From Vibrio pomeroyi (GTDB lineage Bacteria; Pseudomonadota; Gammaproteobacteria; Enterobacterales; Vibrionaceae), in assembly GCA_041879425.1 (NCBI GenBank), contig CP090855.1:1240001-1304000 (forward strand): 64,000 nt of DNA. Direction: 5' to 3'. The stretch's first letter is position 1, and the number at the start of each line of letters is the position of its first letter. This document shows, one piece after another, positions 25,225 through 33,649 of this stretch. Below the pieces are notes generated by a model that ran no database searches, was not told the origin of the DNA, and was given only the letters and a program-made list of their open reading frames with translations. The translations under genes and the position numbers were made by a program.

Positions 25225-25251
25225 AAAAAAAGGCCAGACGAGAGTCTGGCC
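25225..25251 (-). terminator. Terminator of nfsB
   Basis: On the minus strand GGCCAGAC (25244-25251) pairs with GTCTGGCC (25232-25239) with a CTCG-type loop, then a T7 run. Confidence 0.88.
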
Positions 25252-25297
25252 AAATAAAGCAGTGCGATTTGTTTTAGCGATTACAGCGTAGTAGCTG

Positions 25298-25954
25298 TTA
25301 TAACGTAGTAACCACTTCATCAAGAGCTAGACGCGCTTTTGGTTTACCGTGGTTGTAGTCTTCGCCGTCTTTGTGGTAGCCGATAGCTAGTGCTACATCA
25401 ACAACGTGACCTTCTAGTTCTTCAGCAAACTCTTCGCCGATCATAGCAGCGTCTACACCTTCCATAGGAGTTGAAGCGATGCCTAGACGAGCTAGTGTGT
25501 GCAGTGTGTTACCTAGTGCGATGTAAACTTGAGACTTAGTCCAGTTACCGTTGAAACCTGTTTCGTCTGTGTTCATTTCTGCGAATGCGTAAGCACCTAG
25601 GAATTGCTCGTACATTTCAGCTGGTAGGTGACCAGAGCTTACTTCTGTATCAGCACGCTTAGCGAATTTCTCTTTAGTGTACTTAGGATCATGAGCAAAC
25701 AGGATCGTGTGTGACGCTTCTTTCGCATGTGGTTGGTTAAACTGGAACATGTTCTCGAAAGTGTTATGGAAGCGCTGTTTAGCTGCGTCGCTCTCAATGA
25801 TGATGAATTTCCAAGGCTGAGAGTTAATTGAAGAAGCAGACAAACGAAGTGCTTCTTTGATTACTTCCATGTCTTCCGCAGAGATGCGTTTTTCTGCATC
25901 GTATTTTTTAGCTGTGTAACGAGTGTTTAGATCAGTAATGATTGGATGAGTCAT
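25298..25954 (-). CDS. nfsB: NfsB-type oxygen-insensitive NAD(P)H nitroreductase
   Basis: A 218-residue FMN flavoprotein: KEALRLSASSINSQPWKFIIIE (about 30-50, FMN-binding; described here by its first 20 residues RLSASSINSQPWKFIIIE), HTLARLGIASTPMEGVDAA (about 150) and VDVALAIGYHKDGEDYN near the end. It reduces nitro compounds and quinones by two electrons. ATG at 25954; own terminator. The gene sits upstream of norVW but is separated from it by the norV regulatory region. Confidence 0.9.
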   Translation of the reverse strand: MTHPIITDLNTRYTAKKYDAEKRISAEDMEVIKEALRLSASSINSQPWKFIIIESDAAKQRFHNTFENMFQFNQPHAKEASHTILFAHDPKYTKEKFAKRADTEVSSGHLPAEMYEQFLGAYAFAEMNTDETGFNGNWTKSQVYIALGNTLHTLARLGIASTPMEGVDAAMIGEEFAEELEGHVVDVALAIGYHKDGEDYNHGKPKARLALDEVVTTL

Positions 25955-26246
25955 GTTGAATCCTAATATCTATCAATAATAAATGTTGTAGGGTTTTATG
26001 TTCGGTAACGTCAACAATAAACAGATAACGCATTTAAACGAATCTCAATAGATTGAACGTCTAAATAGTTATCGAACATGCCCCAATTAAATCGAGTATC
26101 TGCGGTAGCTCAAGTCGATGGGTGTAAGATAATAGAAGATGGGTTGGGGAAAAATAGCGAACATATCAAATCACTATGGTAATTAATGTCCATAATGAGC
26201 GCGTAAGTGTGATCTTGATGTGTTATGGCGCGCTAAGATCAGTTGC
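25955..26246. other. Intergenic region upstream of nfsB
   Basis: About 290 bp between nfsB and the next minus-strand gene. It must carry the nfsB promoter; I see no clear hairpin, repeat or reading frame. Confidence 0.5.
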
Positions 26247-27113
26247 TTAGTACGCCTTGATACCATATTGACGCAATAATGGCGGAAGTACGCTGTCTAG
26301 GTTGGGGATATCTTCTGGCGTGATTTCGATTAAGCCAAAACCATGCTCTTCATAGATTTTTCTCGTCGCTTCACGTTTGTCTTCTGCTATTGGGGCAGAG
26401 TCGGTTCCCCAGAACTGGATGTATACCTTGCCACTTGGTAGATAAAAATCGCTGATCACTTCTTTTGATATTGGCAGCGGACGCTCATACGCATGCACCA
26501 CTCCTGCCATGTAAAGCCAGTTATCGATGATCAGCTCTCCCTTTGAACGAACATAGTGCCCATCTAAGGTTCGGTGTTTCGCCTCAAATTTCTGCCGGAA
26601 GCTAGAAAACGACACATCGGTCGAGTGGCTTTCTGCATCGTGGCCCAAGAACTCGACAACGGATTGCTTTAATCGTTTATTGCGGACCAACGAGTCGTGC
26701 CACACCACGAATAAGTTCTCAGTCGTTTTGTCTTCTCTTTGTTCACCTCCGGCTTTTAAGCCTGTTGAGGTGACGTGCCAGCCATCTTCTTCTTTCTTTA
26801 TCCACCCAAGTTCATTGAGCAATAAGTTGATCTTCTTAGCGCTGAGCTCAAAGGCGTGACCAAGTTGCGTCGCGGTTAATGTTTTGCCAGCGAATGAGTC
26901 CAAATCGATAAGCAGTTTTTCTGGCCATACAATAAAGACACCAAACTTCTTGTGTTCGACATATTCCCCACCAAAACTTTCCCCTCGCTCAGTCAGTACC
27001 CAACGCTCTTGTGAACGTACTATATAGCCAGCGGTTTTTAGATCACTAAATAGCGCTTTGGCTTCTACGCCTTTTTGTTTAGCGAGTGCGGATGTGGAAA
27101 TTTTGTCTGACAT
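26247..27113 (-). CDS. Unknown protein with winged-helix repeats and a nuclease-like C-terminal domain
   Basis: A 288-residue protein. The first 120 residues hold repeated small helix-turn-helix-like segments (STSALAKQKGVEAKALFSDL; TATQLGHAFELSAKKINLLL), each followed by a WVLTERG or WHVTSTG strand. The C-terminal part (about 185-285) reads RSKGELIIDNWLYMAGV, YERPLPISKEVISDFYLP and VYIQFWG, which resembles restriction-endonuclease-like folds (E...D...E-x-K pattern), except that the second acidic residue is Gln. Function unknown; possibly a DNA-binding or degenerate nuclease protein. ATG at 27113, single gene. Confidence 0.65.
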   Translation of the reverse strand: MSDKISTSALAKQKGVEAKALFSDLKTAGYIVRSQERWVLTERGESFGGEYVEHKKFGVFIVWPEKLLIDLDSFAGKTLTATQLGHAFELSAKKINLLLNELGWIKKEEDGWHVTSTGLKAGGEQREDKTTENLFVVWHDSLVRNKRLKQSVVEFLGHDAESHSTDVSFSSFRQKFEAKHRTLDGHYVRSKGELIIDNWLYMAGVVHAYERPLPISKEVISDFYLPSGKVYIQFWGTDSAPIAEDKREATRKIYEEHGFGLIEITPEDIPNLDSVLPPLLRQYGIKAY

Positions 27114-27307
27114 AGTCTTTTCTCAAATAGCGAAGTGATCAACTGATGGGTGTTGGAGATATATATGATGCGATAGCGTTGGTAAATACCATATCACATC
27201 TATCAATGCTAACTGCAGTTCAGTGGTCTATGTTTTTAGTAGAGCGTTAGGTCTCGTTTTGTATGTTTAGCAAAATGTAGCTCAATCTGTAATTAAATTA
27301 CAGTTAT

Positions 27308-27577
27308 AGTGATCCTGCTCATCTGGGTGCATATTTTATATACGTGACACGATGTTCTTTTATACGGTTTATATAGATCTTAGATGCTATATTTTACTAA
27401 GTGTGATTTTGATCAATATTTATTTTTAAGTATTACAAAATAAAATGTGATCTCGATCGTGCGTTGATGATATCCATTCTCATTAATTTGGCTTTGTAAT
27501 TTAAATTCATGGTGTTTTTGTGATCTAAGGTGTGCTTGTTAACCCGAAAGTGTTTTTCGTGTGTGATGGTTGTCACG
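27308..27577. promoter_or_regulatory. Cluster of CRP-like sites upstream of mtlA
   Basis: Four matches to TGTGA-N6-TCACA: AGTGA-N6-TCATC (27308-27323), TGTGA-N6-TCAAT (27402-27417), TGTGA-N6-TCGTG (27446-27461) and TGTGA-N6-TCACG (27562-27577, the best). Several CRP sites are also typical of E. coli mtlA. Confidence 0.6.
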
Positions 27578-27648
27578 AAAGTTGGGCTAAGGTGCATTTT
27601 GGAAATGTTGTGATACATTTTAATCGACTTTTGAGTACACACTTTCGG
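27544..27648. other. Structured mtlA leader; candidate MtlS antisense locus
   Basis: CCGAAAGTGT (27544-27553) is the exact reverse complement of ACACTTTCGG (27639-27648), and TTTCGTG/CACGAAA (near 27556-27580) forms an inner hairpin, so the leader can fold strongly. In V. cholerae the small RNA MtlS is antisense to the mtlA leader; its counterpart, if present, would be on the minus strand here. I could not locate its promoter or terminator. Confidence 0.45.
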
Positions 27649-27684
27649 TCATTTGACCAACCAATACATTACGGGGTTCTACCT

Positions 27685-29577
27685 ATGTTATCACCAGAAG
27701 CAAAGATTAAGGTTCAAAACTTTGGTCGTTTCTTATCCAATATGGTAATGCCAAACATCGGCGCATTTATTGCGTGGGGTTTCATTACTGCACTATTCAT
27801 CCCAACGGGTTGGTGGCCTAACGAAACGTTAGCATCAATGGTTGGTCCTATGATTACATACCTACTGCCACTATTGATTGGTTACACCGGTGGTAAAATG
27901 GTTGGTGGTGACCGCGGTGCGGTAGTGGGCGCTATCACAACAATGGGTGTTATCGTTGGTACTGATATCCCAATGTTCATGGGTGCAATGATTGTAGGTC
28001 CACTAGGTGGTATCGCAATTAAGAAATTCGATGAAGCTGTTCACGGTAAAGTGAAGAGTGGTTTCGAAATGCTAGTGAACAACTTCTCTGCGGGTATCAT
28101 CGGCATGATCTGTGCGATCATCGCGTTCATCGTGATTGGTCCTGCGGTTAAGATTCTGTCTGGCGGACTTGCGGCTGGTGTAAACGCAATGGTAGAAGCA
28201 GGCGCACTACCTCTAGCATCTATCTTTGTTGAACCTGCGAAAATCCTATTCCTAAACAACGCAATCAACCACGGTATCTTCTCTCCACTAGGTATCCAGC
28301 AATCTGAAGAGATGGGTCGTTCTATCTTCTTCCTAATCGAAGCAAACCCAGGTCCTGGTTTTGGTCTTCTACTTGCTTACATGGTGTTTGGTAAAGGTAG
28401 CGCGAAGCAATCTGCTGCTGGTGCATCTATCATCCACTTCCTAGGTGGTATCCACGAAATTTACTTCCCTTACGTTCTAATGAACCCACGTCTAATTCTT
28501 GCGGTAATCGCAGGTGGTATGGCTGGCGTATTCACTAACGTAATGTTCGATTCTGGCCTTATCTCTCCAGCATCTCCAGGTTCTATCTTCGCCGTCTTAC
28601 TGATGACGCCAAAAGGCTCTTACATCGGCGTGATTCTATCGGTTATCGCAGCAACTGCAGTATCGTTTGTTGTAGCGTCAATCCTTCTAAAAACATCAGC
28701 ACAAGATGATGAGGAAGATTCACTAGAGAAAGCTTCAGCACAAATGAAAGACATGAAAGCGTCTTCTAAAGGTGCAGCAGCAGAAGCAAACGTAAACCTA
28801 GCGGATGTAAAAGCAGTTTATGTAGCGTGTGATGCGGGTATGGGTTCAAGTGCAATGGGTGCAGGTCTACTCCGTAAGAAAGTAGCAACAGCTGGCCTAG
28901 ACATTGAAGTGACCAACTACGCAATCAACAACCTACCAGCTGATTCGCAAATCGTTATTACGCATAAAGACCTAACAGACCGTGCTCGTAGCACTGTGCC
29001 AGGTGCGATGCATATGTCTCTAAGCAACTTCCTAGACGGCGGCGTATACGACCAACTAGTTGCTGAGCTTGTCGATGCTCAAAGTGGTGAAACGAAAGTA
29101 GAAGCTCCGGCTCCTGCAGCAGCGCCAGCTCAAGAAGGCAACAAGCTTGCACTTACTGACGACAGCATCTTCCTTGGCCTTAAAGCGACTCAAAAAGAAG
29201 ACGCAATCAAGTTTGCTGGCGAACAATTAGTAAAACTTGGCAACGTATCACCAGAATATGTAGATGGCATGTTTGCTCGTGAAGAGCTTGTGTCTACTTA
29301 CCTAGGTGAGTCTATCGCAGTACCACACGGCACAATCGAAGCGAAACAGTACGTACAAAAAACCGGCATCGTTTTCTGTCAGTACCCTGAAGGTATTCAA
29401 TGGGGCGAAGATGAAGACGATATCGCGAAAATGGTTATCGGTATTGCCGCACAAGGCGATGAGCACAACATGGTGCTGATGGCTATTACCAATTCACTCG
29501 ATGATGAAGAAGCTGTGGAATGCCTACAGAACACAACAAACCCTGCTGATGTTCTACGTATTCTCAACGGAAACTAA
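27685..29577 (+). CDS. mtlA: PTS mannitol transporter subunit IICBA
   Basis: A 630-residue enzyme II. IIC membrane domain (about 1-340; FGRFLSNMVMPNIGAFIAWG), IIB with the phospho-cysteine in AVYVACDAGMGSSAMGAG (about 380), an Ala/Pro linker (APAPAAAPAQEG) and IIA with the phospho-histidine in SIAVPHGTIEAK (about 550). It imports and phosphorylates mannitol to mannitol-1-phosphate. The ATG at 27685 matches the normal MtlA start; the frame from 27532 is leader sequence. Codon use is markedly optimised, suggesting high expression. First gene of mtlADR. Confidence 0.96.
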   Translation: MLSPEAKIKVQNFGRFLSNMVMPNIGAFIAWGFITALFIPTGWWPNETLASMVGPMITYLLPLLIGYTGGKMVGGDRGAVVGAITTMGVIVGTDIPMFMGAMIVGPLGGIAIKKFDEAVHGKVKSGFEMLVNNFSAGIIGMICAIIAFIVIGPAVKILSGGLAAGVNAMVEAGALPLASIFVEPAKILFLNNAINHGIFSPLGIQQSEEMGRSIFFLIEANPGPGFGLLLAYMVFGKGSAKQSAAGASIIHFLGGIHEIYFPYVLMNPRLILAVIAGGMAGVFTNVMFDSGLISPASPGSIFAVLLMTPKGSYIGVILSVIAATAVSFVVASILLKTSAQDDEEDSLEKASAQMKDMKASSKGAAAEANVNLADVKAVYVACDAGMGSSAMGAGLLRKKVATAGLDIEVTNYAINNLPADSQIVITHKDLTDRARSTVPGAMHMSLSNFLDGGVYDQLVAELVDAQSGETKVEAPAPAAAPAQEGNKLALTDDSIFLGLKATQKEDAIKFAGEQLVKLGNVSPEYVDGMFAREELVSTYLGESIAVPHGTIEAKQYVQKTGIVFCQYPEGIQWGEDEDDIAKMVIGIAAQGDEHNMVLMAITNSLDDEEAVECLQNTTNPADVLRILNGN

Positions 29578-29606
29578 AAAGCTCTAGTCAAGCTCCTGAG
29601 TGAAGG

Positions 29607-29634
29607 AGGCCAGTATCCCCCTACTGGCCTCGTT
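29607..29634 (+). terminator. Intercistronic terminator-like hairpin between mtlA and mtlD
   Basis: AGGCCAGTA (29607-29615) pairs with TACTGGCCT (29622-29630), then CGTTTT. A short T run suggests partial termination, lowering mtlD relative to mtlA, or 3' protection of mtlA mRNA. Confidence 0.65.
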
Positions 29635-29760
29635 TTCGGTCTTAATCTTTCTAACAAGATTCAGTCTGAATAGCTTACTGCTTAATGCCTATAGCACATC
29701 GTCAAGGCATGTTGTTGAGCAGTTAGCTATCTAGATTCAAATATTTATAAGGTCAAAATT

Positions 29761-30909
29761 ATGAAAGCGTTACATTTTGGTGCAGGTAATATCGGTCGTG
29801 GTTTCATTGGTAAGCTTCTTTCTGATGCTGGTATGAAGGTTACGTTTGCTGACGTAAATGAAACGGTTGTAAATGCGTTAATTGAACGCCAAGAATACCC
29901 AGTTAAGATTGTTGGCGAAGAGTGTGTTGTCGAAGTTGTTAAGAACGTGACAGCAGTAAACTCAGCGACAAGCGCAGTAGTAGATTGCATTGCTGAGTCT
30001 GATCTTGTGACGACAGCAGTGGGCCCTACGGTTCTTAAGATCATCTCTAAGTCTATCGCTCAAGGCATTGAAAAGCGTGCAGCAGCAAACAACACTGCAC
30101 CAATGAACATCATCGCGGCAGAGAACATGGTTCGAGGTACTAGCCAATTAAAAGCAGCAGTGTTAGAGCACCTTTCTGATGAAATGAAAGCCTTCACTGA
30201 AGAGCACATTGGCTTTGTTGATTCTGCGGTTGACCGTATTGTTCCACCGGCAGAAGCGGGCGAAACAGACCCCCTAGCGGTAACGGTTGAAACGTTCAGC
30301 GAGTGGATCGTAGACCAAACACAATTCAAAGGTGAGATTCCAAACATCCCAGGTATGGAATGCACTGACAACCTAATGGCTTTCGTTGAACGTAAACTGT
30401 TCACGCTAAACACAGGTCACTTGGTAACGGCATACCTTGGTGTGCTTGCAGGTCATGAGACAATTAAAGACTCTATCGAAGATGACGTAATCCGCGCTGA
30501 AGTAACAGCGACGATGGAAGAGAGTGGTGCGGTTCTGATTAAGCGTTACGGCTTTGATCCAGAAGCTCACGCGGCATACATCCAGAAAATTCTTGGTCGT
30601 TTTGCGAACCCGTTCCTACGTGATGAAGTAGACCGCGTTGGTCGTCAGCCAATTCGTAAACTGAGCCCGCAAGACCGCCTAGTTAAGCCTCTAAATGGTA
30701 CATTAGAGTACGGCCTACCGAATGCTCACCTAGTAAAAGCAATCGCTGCTGCGTTCCATTATAAGAACGAAGACGACCCTCAAGCGGTTGAACTTCAAGC
30801 AATGTTCGCAGAAAAAGGCTTTGCTGAGACATTAGCGCATTATTCTGAGCTGAATAGTGACTCAGAAGTTGTTAAACTAGCGGAAGAAGCTTATCTAGCA
30901 TTGAAATGA
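29761..30909 (+). CDS. mtlD: Mannitol-1-phosphate 5-dehydrogenase
   Basis: A 382-residue NAD-dependent dehydrogenase: KALHFGAGNIGRGFIGKLL at the N-terminus, NMVRGTSQLK (about 120), and FVERKLFTLNTGHLVTAYLG (about 205-225) with the catalytic Lys/Asn region of long-chain mannitol dehydrogenases. It oxidises mannitol-1-phosphate to fructose-6-phosphate. It follows mtlA by 183 bp and overlaps the mtlR frame start (ATGA). Confidence 0.95.
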   Translation: MKALHFGAGNIGRGFIGKLLSDAGMKVTFADVNETVVNALIERQEYPVKIVGEECVVEVVKNVTAVNSATSAVVDCIAESDLVTTAVGPTVLKIISKSIAQGIEKRAAANNTAPMNIIAAENMVRGTSQLKAAVLEHLSDEMKAFTEEHIGFVDSAVDRIVPPAEAGETDPLAVTVETFSEWIVDQTQFKGEIPNIPGMECTDNLMAFVERKLFTLNTGHLVTAYLGVLAGHETIKDSIEDDVIRAEVTATMEESGAVLIKRYGFDPEAHAAYIQKILGRFANPFLRDEVDRVGRQPIRKLSPQDRLVKPLNGTLEYGLPNAHLVKAIAAAFHYKNEDDPQAVELQAMFAEKGFAETLAHYSELNSDSEVVKLAEEAYLALK

Positions 30910-31496
30910 TAAACCATCAAAGTGCCACACCAGTGGCACTTTCTTATTGTCGAGCCGTTATGCCAATACAAACAAGCCATGAAACTGAATTACTCGAAGC
31001 CCTTTCGGAAGCTGAGAGTGCTGGCGCCTGCCTAATGGCTGCTTATGATGCATTGGACGACACGGTAGATGCCGTATTAAAAAACATCTTTAAGAAAGAC
31101 GACACTGCAATTAAGTTCGTTGTCGAGCCACTTCTCAACAGTGGTGGGCCGTTAGGCGAGATCATGATTCGTGCTAAATTGCTACTCGGGCTCGGCGTGA
31201 TCAGTAAAGAACTCTACGACGATCTCGAGGTTTTCGTTACCTTGAAAGAGTGGGCGAAAATACAGGGAGAAGACACCAGCTTCACAGAAGTTGATGTGAT
31301 ATTTGAGCTCAACAAGGTGCACGCAATTCAGCGTATTATGCCTATCGAATATGACGCGGAGATGGTGGAAACGATGTCTGGCCCAATGCTTGAAATGTTC
31401 TTGGGGCGACATAATCAAAAGGTGAAGTCGACGATCGTATTGGCTATCACTGACATTATTACTACCCTCTGCCGAGATAACGCGCTGAGCTCTTAG
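30906..31496 (+). CDS. mtlR: MtlR family mannitol operon repressor
   Basis: A 196-residue all-helical protein of the MtlR family, with FKKDDTAIKFVVEPLLNSGG, LGEIMIRAKLLLGLGVIS and a C-terminal KSTIVLAITDIITTL. E. coli MtlR (195 residues) represses mtlADR without a recognisable HTH. The start at 30906 overlaps mtlD and gives the family length; an ATG at 30960 (MPIQTSHETELLEAL) is an alternative that trims 18 residues. It ends at a terminator. Confidence 0.9.
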   Translation: MINHQSATPVALSYCRAVMPIQTSHETELLEALSEAESAGACLMAAYDALDDTVDAVLKNIFKKDDTAIKFVVEPLLNSGGPLGEIMIRAKLLLGLGVISKELYDDLEVFVTLKEWAKIQGEDTSFTEVDVIFELNKVHAIQRIMPIEYDAEMVETMSGPMLEMFLGRHNQKVKSTIVLAITDIITTLCRDNALSS

Positions 31497-31583
31497 CTCT
31501 AGTTTGTAGCCCTGCTTATCTTGTTTCACATCCTACATATCTTGTAGCTGTTCGTTCGTTTCAATACAAAGTTTAAAATGATG

Positions 31584-31621
31584 GCGGTTTCTCTCGTTGG
31601 AGAAATCGCTTTGTTGTTTTT
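31584..31621 (+). terminator. Terminator of the mtl operon
   Basis: GCGGTTTCTC (31584-31593) pairs with GAGAAATCGC (31600-31609, one G-T pair), followed by a T-rich run. Confidence 0.75.
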
Positions 31622-31679
31622 AGGCTTCTAAAAAATATCCGAAATCTCTTCCCATTAAATACAAAAGCAGCAGGCACAA

Positions 31680-31704
31680 AAAAAGCCACATTCAGTGGCT
31701 TTTT
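31680..31704. terminator. Bidirectional terminator downstream of nagB
   Basis: AAAAAGCCAC (31680-31689) pairs with GTGGCTTTTT (31695-31704); A and T runs flank both sides. It lies about 55 bp after the nagB stop. Confidence 0.85.
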
Positions 31705-31758
31705 CTATTCAAGACGCTCTCTTTATTAAAAACGCCCTGCTATTCAAGACTATGGGGA

Positions 31759-32559
31759 TTATAGGTCTTGGATGTTTTCAGCTTCTAGCTCTTGGAAGTA
31801 GCGTAGAGTCTTAACTTTAAGCTCTTGTTGAGCTGGCTCATCAGCAACGATGATAGCTTTACGGTGCATCTGCAGAGCTGTAACAGTCCACATGTGGTTT
31901 ACAGAACCTTCGATAGCCATTTGAAGCGCTTGCGCTTTGTTGTGGCCTAGAGAAAGGATCATTACTTCTTCAGCGTCTAGAAGAGTAGCAACACCGATAG
32001 TTAGTGCGTATTTAGGAACTTGGTTGATGTCGCCATCGAAGAAACGAGAGTTCGCGATACGAGTGTCTTCAGTCAACGTTTTGATACGAGTGCGTGAAGA
32101 TAGAGAAGAACCTGGTTCGTTGAATGCGATGTGACCGTCGATGCCTACACCGCCCATGAATAGGTTGATTTTGCCGTAAGAACGGATTTTCTCTTCGTAT
32201 GCTGCACAGTGAGCATCGATGTCTTCAGCTTGACCGTCTAGCAGGTTGATGTTTTCTGCTTGGATATCAACGTGGTTGAAGAAGTTCTCGTGCATGAATG
32301 TGCGGTAAGACTCTGGGTGGTTCGGGTCGATACCAACGTACTCATCCATGTTGAATGTTACAACGTGCTTGAAGCTAACTTCGCCAGCTTTGTAAAGTTC
32401 AATTAGCTCAGCGTAAGTAGTTAGAGGTGTGCTACCAGTAGGAAGACCTAGTACAAACGGACGCTCAGCAGTTGGAGCGAACTTGTTGATAGAATCTGCG
32501 ATGTGACGAGCAGCCCATTTACCTACTTTAGCTTTGTTGCTTAATGGAATAAGTCTCAT
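31759..32559 (-). CDS. nagB: Glucosamine-6-phosphate deaminase
   Basis: A 266-residue enzyme converting glucosamine-6-phosphate to fructose-6-phosphate and ammonia. Family motifs: FVLGLPTGSTPLTTYAELIE (about 37-56), TFNMDEYVGIDPNHPESY (about 68-85), and FMGGVGIDGHIAFNEPGSSL with catalytic residues (about 134-153). This matches the role of the Vibrio chitin/GlcNAc pathway, with the chitinase gene about 18 kb away. An AT-rich dyad-like stretch just upstream could hold a NagC-type site, but I cannot confirm it. No nagA is adjacent. Confidence 0.95.
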   Translation of the reverse strand: MRLIPLSNKAKVGKWAARHIADSINKFAPTAERPFVLGLPTGSTPLTTYAELIELYKAGEVSFKHVVTFNMDEYVGIDPNHPESYRTFMHENFFNHVDIQAENINLLDGQAEDIDAHCAAYEEKIRSYGKINLFMGGVGIDGHIAFNEPGSSLSSRTRIKTLTEDTRIANSRFFDGDINQVPKYALTIGVATLLDAEEVMILSLGHNKAQALQMAIEGSVNHMWTVTALQMHRKAIIVADEPAQQELKVKTLRYFQELEAENIQDL

Positions 32560-32928
32560 TGATTTTGCCCCTAGAAATTAAATTTTATAGTGTTCTGAAA
32601 CATTAATTCGCATTATAAAATAAGTTATCGAGTTCCGCTATTGTTTTAGGTCAAGTTTTTGCTTTTTTCGTCGTATCTGTGACTAGAACTCTCAAAATTG
32701 CACAATAATTGTATGGATATTTGGTAGCGTTAAACAAGATTAATACGCTTGTCATATACAGGAATGTTGATTTGATTCAGTGCCTGAAAGGGTTTGTGCG
32801 TTTCTGCAGATTTACAAGCTTTGGCGCATTAAACAGCTTCAGCGTGTTCACAGGCTTTGAGAGTATAGTTGAGGCGTGAAAAATAATGATGGCAATGTGC
32901 CACTATCGTGATAAAAGGAAGTTGCTAA

Positions 32929-33048
32929 GTGAGGTTAGAAGAATTTAGCTGGATTAGATACCCGCCTGAATGGCTGGGAATAGATGTTGATTCACGCTAT
33001 CGCTATGAATTATCTATAAATATTGGTAAAACCGAACAGGTTAGCTAA
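32929..33048 (+). CDS. Candidate 39-residue small protein
   Basis: GTG at 32929, preceded by AAAAGGAA eight bases upstream, opens a 39-codon frame (starting MRLEEFSWIRYPPEWLGIDV and ending YELSINIGKTEQVS) with TAA at 33046-33048. Amino-acid composition looks protein-like, with three aromatic-rich motifs. No family recognised; it could be a short gene or a remnant of a larger one. The 580-bp gap between nagB and maoP has no other reading frame I can support. Confidence 0.35.
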   Translation: MRLEEFSWIRYPPEWLGIDVDSRYRYELSINIGKTEQVS

Positions 33049-33098
33049 ACTTACCTATTACGAAGAAAATGCGAGCTTGAAGTGTAAACCTTGAAGGC

Positions 33099-33134
33099 AA
33101 AAAAAGCCCAAAGTGATGAGGTATCACCTTGAGC
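33099..33134 (-). terminator. Terminator of maoP
   Basis: On the minus strand GCTCAA (33129-33134) pairs with TTGGGC (33106-33111) around an inner TGAT/ATCA stem, followed by seven T. Confidence 0.75.
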
Positions 33135-33141
33135 GATTTTA

Positions 33142-33495
33142 CTAATCTTCTAACACTAACTCACTTTCGTATTCTTCCCTAGGCACTTCGCCGCGTTTGC
33201 AGCCGTTTAGGGTATGAAAGCGACGGCGTCCACGAGCCAGTTGAATGTACTTCAACCAAACACGCTCTAACTTGGACTTTGCCTTATGAGGGTGAGACAA
33301 CACTTTGATGAAGTGCTTTTCTTCTGCATTGGTTGGTGTTAATTCACCAGTCTCAAGTGCAAGCATAGTGTCACCAAACAAGGTTAGGATTTCCTCTTCT
33401 GACAGAGTAAAATCACCCGACTTAGCAAACCCTCGTGGGAATTTAATGGTGTCATAAAAACGTTTTTTTCCGTGACGGAATTCGGTCTCAGACAT
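33142..33495 (-). CDS. maoP: MaoP/YifE family (DUF413) macrodomain Ori organisation protein
   Basis: A 117-residue protein: RFYDTIKFPRGFAKSGDFTL near the N-terminus and RVWLKYIQLARGRRRFHTLN near the C-terminus, clear homology to E. coli YifE/MaoP (DUF413). MaoP is needed, with a cis-element maoS, to organise the Ori macrodomain of the chromosome. It is divergent from hdfR exactly as in E. coli. Own terminator. Confidence 0.9.
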   Translation of the reverse strand: MSETEFRHGKKRFYDTIKFPRGFAKSGDFTLSEEEILTLFGDTMLALETGELTPTNAEEKHFIKVLSHPHKAKSKLERVWLKYIQLARGRRRFHTLNGCKRGEVPREEYESELVLED

Positions 33496-33649
33496 ATCAG
33501 CCTCAGTAATGTGGTTAGATAGAAATTAGTGTTTATTGCTCACGCGAAAATATTGTTAAAAGGCTAAAATAGGAAACAAAACGTTTTTGCCTTTACGATA
33601 AACAATCCTAGATCGGCTAGTTAGCAGATTTATTACAGAGATGTATTTG

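Noticed and set aside
27433..27642. Minus-strand 69-codon frame in the mtlA leader
   Set aside because: Low-complexity, no ribosome site; more likely an antisense RNA region than a protein.
27532..27684. N-terminal extension of the mtlA reading frame
   Set aside because: It lies in the regulatory leader; the MtlA start MLSPEAK at 27685 matches the family.
32580..32640. NagC operator upstream of nagB
   Set aside because: An AT-rich partial dyad is present but does not match the NagC consensus well enough to call.
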